From contig NZ_QAJR01000044.1 in assembly GCF_003852545.1 (NCBI RefSeq), positions 33,675 through 84,033 of the forward strand: a stretch of DNA of 50,359 nt, in the 5' to 3' direction. Positions within the stretch are counted from its first letter, which is position 1; each line of letters starts with the position of its first letter. The notes under the pieces are model-generated. The model ran no database searches. It was not told where the DNA came from and saw only the letters and a program-made list of their open reading frames with translations. Both the position numbers and the translations under genes were made by a program. This document shows, piece by piece, positions 45,333 to 50,359 of this stretch. The DNA comes from Acidovorax sp. FJL06. GTDB lineage: Bacteria > Pseudomonadota > Gammaproteobacteria > Burkholderiales > Burkholderiaceae_C.

Positions 45333-47087
45333 ATGCCCTTGATCCGTTCGTTTGCCCGTTCGCAGCGGCCCGCTGTTTCTCAATGGGGCAAGCTGCGGCT
45401 GCTTCCCTCCGTGTTGTTGGCTGCCCTGCTGGTGGGGGCCGTGGGGGGCGGTGCCTGGTGGTGGAAGCAGCGCCAGGAGGCGGCCACTGCACAGGCCGCC
45501 GGTGACGGCGCTGCAGGCCCTGCCGGGCGCAAGCCGGCGGGCGGCCCGGGCCGTTTTGGCGGCGGTGGCGTCCAGCCCGTGTCGGTGGGCACAGTGCAGC
45601 GGGGCGATGTGCGGGTGGTGGTGAACGCCATTGGCACCATGAGCGCCCGCGCCACGGCCGTGGTGCGCGCCAAGGTCAGCGGCGAGCTGGTGGCGGTGCG
45701 CTTCAAGGAGGGCGACGAGGTGCGCGCGGGCCAGGTGCTGGCCGAGATCGACCCACGCAGCTACCAGGCCGCGCTGTCGCAGGCGCAGGGCACGCTGCAG
45801 CGCGACCAGGCCCTGCTCAAGAACGCGCAGCTCGACCTCAAGCGCTACCAGGACCTGCTGGCGCGCGACTCCATCGCCAGCCAGCAGGTGGACACCCAGG
45901 CCGCGCTGGTGCGGCAGCTGGAGGGCACCGTGGCCTCTGACCAGGCCCAGGTGGACGCCGCGCGGCTGCAGCTGAGTTACACCCAGGTCACCGCGCCGTT
46001 CGCCGGCCGGCTGGGCCTGCGCCAGGCCGACAAGGGCAACGTGGTGGGGCCGAGCGATGCCAACGGCCTCGTCACCATCAACCAGGTGCGCCCCATGGAT
46101 GCCGCGTTCTCCGTGCCCGAGGCGCACCTGCCCCAAATGCGCCGCCGCCTGGCAGCCGGTGAGGCGCTGCCCGTGGAACTGTGGGACCGCGATGCCCGCC
46201 GGCAGCTGGCCAAGGGGCGCGTGGTGGCGCTGGACAACGCCATCGACACCGCCACAGGCACCATCAAGGTCAAGGCGGCCTTTGCCAATGATGACGGCGC
46301 GCTGTACCCCAACCAGTTCGTCAACGTGCGCCTGCAGGTCAACCTGCTTGAAGCCGTGCTCACCGTGCCCACCACGGCCGTGCAGAACAACTATGTCTAC
46401 CTGGTGCAGGAAGACAGCACTGTGACCCAGCGCCGCATCCGCGTGGGGGTGGCCGATGGCGACCGCGTGGGCATTGAAGGCGAGCTGCGCGAAGGCGAGC
46501 AGGTGGTCACCGATGGCATCGACCGCCTGCGCGAAGGCGCCAAGGTCGCCGTGATCGACGCCGGGGCCGTGAGCCGCGCCGACCAGGCGGCCCAGGACCA
46601 GGCCGCGCAGCGCCGCGCCTTCATCGCATCGCTGCCGCCCGAGGTGCGCGAAAAGCTGCAGAAGATGAGCCCCGAAGAACGCCGCGCCTTCTTGCGCGAG
46701 CGGCGTGCGCAGATGGGGGCGGGCGGCGCGGCCGCGCCAGCGTCGGCTGCGTCGGGCTCGTCGGCAGCGGCGGGCACTGCGCCGCCTGCGATCCCGGCAC
46801 CAGCCCTGGCTGCCTCGTCCGCGCCAGCGCCGCGCGGCGACATGCCGGCCCGTCCCGTGCCGCGCGCAGAGGCGGCACCTCAAGGGGCTCCCGGGGCGGC
46901 GCTGCCCGCTGCCCCTGCCGCGATGGCGGACGGCGCCTCTGCGCCAGCGCGCGGCATCCCGCCCCAGGTGAAGGCGCTGCTGGACCAGATGCCCGCTGAC
47001 GAGAGGGCCCGCGTGATGGCTTTGCCGCAGGATGAGCGCCGCGCCTACATTCGCGAGCGACTCCAGCAGCAGGCGCCGGCGCGCTGA
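45333..47087 (+). CDS. RND efflux periplasmic adaptor (MdtA-like) with long C-terminal extension
   Basis: A 584-aa membrane-fusion protein that joins an RND pump to an outer-membrane channel. It has an N-terminal membrane anchor (about 23-44), then the lipoyl/barrel-sandwich half ([20 protein letters not shown]), the alpha hairpin, the second lipoyl half and the beta-barrel ([15 protein letters not shown]). Typical MdtA ends near residue 415. Here about 165 extra residues follow, with two similar charged helices (about 430-459 and 540-580) joined by an Ala/Pro-rich linker. The ATG at 45333 is chosen over a TTG at 45321. The pump gene follows after 53 bases. Confidence 0.88.
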   Translation: MPLIRSFARSQRPAVSQWGKLRLLPSVLLAALLVGAVGGGAWWWKQRQEAATAQAAGDGAAGPAGRKPAGGPGRFGGGGVQPVSVGTVQRGDVRVVVNAIGTMSARATAVVRAKVSGELVAVRFKEGDEVRAGQVLAEIDPRSYQAALSQAQGTLQRDQALLKNAQLDLKRYQDLLARDSIASQQVDTQAALVRQLEGTVASDQAQVDAARLQLSYTQVTAPFAGRLGLRQADKGNVVGPSDANGLVTINQVRPMDAAFSVPEAHLPQMRRRLAAGEALPVELWDRDARRQLAKGRVVALDNAIDTATGTIKVKAAFANDDGALYPNQFVNVRLQVNLLEAVLTVPTTAVQNNYVYLVQEDSTVTQRRIRVGVADGDRVGIEGELREGEQVVTDGIDRLREGAKVAVIDAGAVSRADQAAQDQAAQRRAFIASLPPEVREKLQKMSPEERRAFLRERRAQMGAGGAAAPASAASGSSAAAGTAPPAIPAPALAASSAPAPRGDMPARPVPRAEAAPQGAPGAALPAAPAAMADGASAPARGIPPQVKALLDQMPADERARVMALPQDERRAYIRERLQQQAPAR

Positions 47088-47140
47088 GCGCGACAGTCCC
47101 CTGTGTCCCCCGTGTCTGTTTTGCCAGCGCATCCGTCGCC

Positions 47141-50100
47141 ATGAACCTGTCGCGCCTTTTTATCCTGCGTCCCATCGCCACCGCCTTGCTCATGGTGGCG
47201 ATCCTGATCGCGGGGCTGATGGCCTACCGGCTGCTGCCCACCTCGGCCCTGCCCGAGGTGGACTACCCCACCATCCAGGTCACCACGCTGTACCCGGGCG
47301 CGAGCCCGGACGTGATGACCTCCAACGTCACAGCGCCGCTGGAGCGCCAGTTTGGCCAGATGCCGGGCCTGTCGCAGATGTCGTCCACCAGCTCGGGCGG
47401 GGCCTCGGTGATCACGCTGCGTTTTGCGCTCGACATGGCGCTGGACGTGGCCGAGCAGCAGGTGCAGGCGGCCATCAATGCGGGCAGCAACCTGCTGCCC
47501 AGCGACCTGCCCATGCCGCCGCTGTACAGCAAGGTCAACCCGGCGGACGCGCCCATCCTCACGCTCGCCATCACCTCGCCCTCGCTGCCCGTCATCCGTG
47601 TGAACGACCTGGTGGAGAACCGCCTGGCGCCCAAGCTCTCGCAGGTCAAGGGCGTGGGGCTGGTGGCGATTGCGGGCGGGCGCCGGCCGGCCGTGCGCAT
47701 CCAGGCCAACCCCACGGCGCTGGCCCAGCTGGGCCTGACGCTGGAGGATGTGCGCACCTCGATTGCTGCGGCCAACGTCAAGCAGGCCAAGGGCGGCTTT
47801 GACGGTGCCGCGCGCGCGTCCACCATCGACGCCAACGACCAGCTGCAGTCGGCGGCCGAGTACCGCGACCTCATCATCGCCTTCAAGAACGGTGCGCCGG
47901 TGCGCCTGAAAGACCTGGCCGAGACGGTGGACGACGCCGAGAACACCCGCCTGGCCGCCTGGGCAGGCACTGCAGACACCGGGACCAAGCCCGGCGTGAT
48001 CCTCAACATCCGCCGCCAGCCCGGTGCCAACGTGATCGACACCGTGGACCGCATGAAGGCCCTGTTGCCGCAGCTGCAAAGCACGCTGCCCGCGTCGCTG
48101 GACGTGCAGGTGCTCACGGACCGCACGGTGACGGTGCGCGCCTCGGTGCGTGACATGCAGGTGGAGCTGGGCCTGGCCGTGCTGTTGGTGGTGGCCGTGA
48201 TCTTTGTCTTCTTGCGCAGCCCCTCGGCCACGCTCATCCCCAGCGTGGCGGTGCCGCTGTCGCTCATCGGCACCTGCGGCGTGATGTACCTGGCGGGGTT
48301 TTCGGTCAACAACCTCACGCTGATGGCGCTCACCATCTCCACCGGCTTCGTGGTGGACGATGCCATCGTGATGATCGAGAACATCGCGCGCTACGTGGAG
48401 GAGGGCGAGGCGCCGCTGGCGGCGGCGCTCAAGGGCTCGCAGCAGATCGGCTTCACCATCATCTCGCTGACCATTTCGCTCATCGCGGTGCTGATCCCGC
48501 TCTTGTTCATGGGCGATGTGGTGGGGCGCCTGTTCCACGAGTTCGCGATCACGCTGGCCGTGTCCATCCTGATCTCGGCCGTGGTGTCGCTCACGCTCAC
48601 GCCCATGCTGTGCGCGCGCCTGCTGCGCCACACGCCCGAGGACAGCCACGGGCGCCTGTACCAGGCCACGGGCCATTTCTTCGAGCGCACGATTGCCGGC
48701 TATGGCCGCATGCTGGCCTGGGTGCTGGACCGCCGGGGCTGGACCTGGCTGGTATTCATGGCCACGCTGGCGCTCACCGTGGTGCTCTACCTGTTCATCC
48801 CCAAGGGCTTCTTCCCGGTGCAGGACACAGGCACGCTGCAGGCCACCACGGAGGCCGACCAGTCGATCTCATTCGCGGGCATGGCCGAACGCCAGCAGGC
48901 CGTGGCCGAACGCCTGCTGCAAGACCCGGCCGTGCGCAGCATCTCGTCGTTTATCGGGGTGGATGGCGCCAACACCACGCTCAACACGGGCCGCCTGCTC
49001 ATCGACCTGCAGCCGCACGCGCAACGCGACAAGGCCGACGTGGTGCAGCAGCGCCTGGCCGAGCGCGTGCAGAACCTGCCCGGCATCCGCCTGTTCATCC
49101 AGCCGGTGCAGGACCTGACGATCGAAGACCGTGTGGCACGCACGCAATACCAGTGGCTGCTGTCGTCGCCCGACATGAAGCAGCTCACCACCAGCACCAC
49201 CGAGCTGCTGCGCCGCCTGCGCGCCTTGCCCGAGCTGACCGATGTGGCCAGCGACCTGCAGGACCAGGGCCGCCAGGCCTATGTGCAGATCGACCGCGCC
49301 CAGGCCAGCCGCCTGGGGGTGACGGTGGCAGGCATTGACGCGGCGCTCTACAACGCCTTTGGCCAGCGGCTGATCTCGACCATCTTCACCCAGTCCAACC
49401 AGTACCGCGTGGTGCTGGAGGTGGCGCCGCAGTTCAAGGTGGGGCCCGAGGCGCTGCAGAGCATCTATGTGCCCTCCAGCACCGGAGCGCCGGTGCCGCT
49501 GTCGTCGGTAGCGCGCATCGAGGAGCGCAACATGCCGCTGGTGGTCAACCACGTGGGCCAGTTGCCTGCCGCCACGATTTCATTCAACACCGCGCCCGGC
49601 GTGTCGCTGGGCAATGCTGTGGCCGCCATCGAGCGCGAGAAGGCGGCTGTGCAGGCCGAGGGGCAGTTGCCGCTGTCGGTGGAGACAAGCTTCCAGGGCG
49701 CGGCGCTGGCGTTTCAGGCGTCGTTGTCGAACACGCTGCTGCTGATCCTGGCGGCGGTGGTCACCATGTACATCGTGCTGGGCGTGCTGTACGAGAGCAC
49801 GGTGCACCCGGTCACGATTTTGTCCACGCTGCCCTCGGCCGGGGTGGGGGCCCTGCTGGCGCTCATGGCGGCGCGGCTGGACCTGGACATCATTGCGATC
49901 ATCGGCATCGTGCTGTTGATCGGCATCGTGAAGAAGAACGCGATCATGATGATCGACTTTGCGCTGGAGGCCCAGCGGGACGAGGGGCTGAGTGCGCGCG
50001 ATGCGATTTACCAGGCGTGCCTGTTGCGGTTCAGGCCGATCCTGATGACGACCTTGGCGGCTTTGCTGGGGGCGTTGCCGATGATGCTGGGCACGGGGGT

Positions 50101-50251
50101 GGGCAGTGAGCTGCGGCATCCGCTGGGGGTGACGATGGTGGGGGGGCTGATCCTGAGCCAGTTGCTCACGCTGTTCACGACGCCGGTGATTTACCTCACG
50201 TTTGAGGGGTGGGCGCAGCGGTGGCGTGGGCGGCGGGGTGAGGGGGCGTGA
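47141..50251 (+). CDS. RND multidrug efflux permease (MdtB-like)
   Basis: A complete 1036-aa proton-driven RND pump. The twelve transmembrane helices and two large periplasmic loops are in the usual order. The proton-relay aspartates are D406 and D407 in TM4 ([20 protein letters not shown]). It begins [20 protein letters not shown], typical of MdtB/MdtC. E. coli MdtB needs a second pump subunit, MdtC; the following gene lies outside the window, so whether this system is heteromeric cannot be told. It forms an operon with the adaptor upstream. Confidence 0.92.
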   Translation: MNLSRLFILRPIATALLMVAILIAGLMAYRLLPTSALPEVDYPTIQVTTLYPGASPDVMTSNVTAPLERQFGQMPGLSQMSSTSSGGASVITLRFALDMALDVAEQQVQAAINAGSNLLPSDLPMPPLYSKVNPADAPILTLAITSPSLPVIRVNDLVENRLAPKLSQVKGVGLVAIAGGRRPAVRIQANPTALAQLGLTLEDVRTSIAAANVKQAKGGFDGAARASTIDANDQLQSAAEYRDLIIAFKNGAPVRLKDLAETVDDAENTRLAAWAGTADTGTKPGVILNIRRQPGANVIDTVDRMKALLPQLQSTLPASLDVQVLTDRTVTVRASVRDMQVELGLAVLLVVAVIFVFLRSPSATLIPSVAVPLSLIGTCGVMYLAGFSVNNLTLMALTISTGFVVDDAIVMIENIARYVEEGEAPLAAALKGSQQIGFTIISLTISLIAVLIPLLFMGDVVGRLFHEFAITLAVSILISAVVSLTLTPMLCARLLRHTPEDSHGRLYQATGHFFERTIAGYGRMLAWVLDRRGWTWLVFMATLALTVVLYLFIPKGFFPVQDTGTLQATTEADQSISFAGMAERQQAVAERLLQDPAVRSISSFIGVDGANTTLNTGRLLIDLQPHAQRDKADVVQQRLAERVQNLPGIRLFIQPVQDLTIEDRVARTQYQWLLSSPDMKQLTTSTTELLRRLRALPELTDVASDLQDQGRQAYVQIDRAQASRLGVTVAGIDAALYNAFGQRLISTIFTQSNQYRVVLEVAPQFKVGPEALQSIYVPSSTGAPVPLSSVARIEERNMPLVVNHVGQLPAATISFNTAPGVSLGNAVAAIEREKAAVQAEGQLPLSVETSFQGAALAFQASLSNTLLLILAAVVTMYIVLGVLYESTVHPVTILSTLPSAGVGALLALMAARLDLDIIAIIGIVLLIGIVKKNAIMMIDFALEAQRDEGLSARDAIYQACLLRFRPILMTTLAALLGALPMMLGTGVGSELRHPLGVTMVGGLILSQLLTLFTTPVIYLTFEGWAQRWRGRRGEGA

Positions 50252-50281
50252 TGGCGTTCGTGGATTGCGCTTTGTCATCTA

Positions 50282-50306
50282 CCGTTCGGGCTGAGCCTGT
50301 CGACGC
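50282..50306 (+). repeat. Dispersed 25-bp repeat, copy 2 (right edge of window)
   Basis: CCGTTCGGGCTGAGCCTGTC plus GACGC, 22 of 25 identical to the reverse complement of 11-35. It starts 30 bases after the RND pump stop codon. The remaining bases to the window end show no further feature. Confidence 0.65.
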
Positions 50307-50359
50307 CTGGGCGTGCTGGTTTGAAAAGCATGCTGGTGTTGAGGGCGGAGGCCGGGTTG

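Noticed and set aside
50251-50359. An open frame starting at ATG 50251 and running off the window end
   Set aside because: Its first codons translate the dispersed 25-bp repeat, it lacks family features of an RND pump, and it is only 36 codons before the edge.

Overview
The window is high-GC betaproteobacterial DNA, most likely from Comamonadaceae (Acidovorax or a close relative). The evidence is the FlhDC pair, the xseB-ispA-dxs order, the many DctP-type and molybdenum-hydroxylase genes, and short dispersed repeats of a kind I associate from memory with that family. It is ordinary chromosome: I see no integrase, transposase, phage gene, CRISPR array, rRNA or tRNA. The species cannot be fixed from sequence reading alone.

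Layout. 1-1.1 kb: end of a flagellar locus (flhC, flhD, minus strand). 1.4-4.6 kb: sulfurtransferase, a DMT-type permease and a Rieske oxygenase (minus). 4.9-8.1 kb: xseB, ispA and dxs, isoprenoid precursor synthesis (plus). 8.4-12.3 kb: a tripartite TRAP transporter, with dctP on plus and dctQ-dctM on minus, tail to tail. 12.5-16.0 kb: a ModE-HTH/binding-protein regulator divergent from a tungstate-type ABC transporter, tupBCA. 16.1-19.8 kb: a UbiB-family kinase-like protein, then a coupled three-gene unit (saccharopine-dehydrogenase-like, DoxX-like, DUF2269). 19.9-22.7 kb: molybdate transporter modABC (minus). 22.8-24.7 kb: a DUF2938/flavodoxin/DUF2798 operon divergent from a MerR regulator. 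24.8-25.6 kb: modE. 25.7-34.8 kb: a GAF-Fis regulator divergent from a molybdenum hydroxylase operon in the order small-large-medium, with CoxD-, CoxE-, CoxG- and XdhC/CoxF-like maturation genes. 34.8-37.8 kb: diguanylate cyclase, glutathione transferase and two small hypotheticals. 37.9-43.8 kb: an IclR regulator divergent from a SDR/FMO/BASS/epimerase/EamA operon. 43.8-45.2 kb: an orphan ABC ATPase and a LysE exporter. 45.3-50.3 kb: an RND efflux adaptor and pump (MdtAB-like); the next gene lies beyond the window.

How it fits together. Much of 12.5-34.8 kb is one theme: capture of tungstate and molybdate, sensing of the oxyanion (ModE and a ModE-like fusion), and a molybdenum-cofactor hydroxylase with dedicated maturation factors. 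A 25-bp inverted repeat of ModE-box type sits at the modA start.

The most unusual signal is a dispersed, hairpin-forming repeat of about 64 bp. It occupies all but the last one or two bases of the ispA-dxs and coxM-coxD gaps. It also lies, in frame, inside the signal-peptide codons of tupA. A second in-frame repeat, a 27-bp tandem duplication, lengthens ModC next to its Walker A motif.
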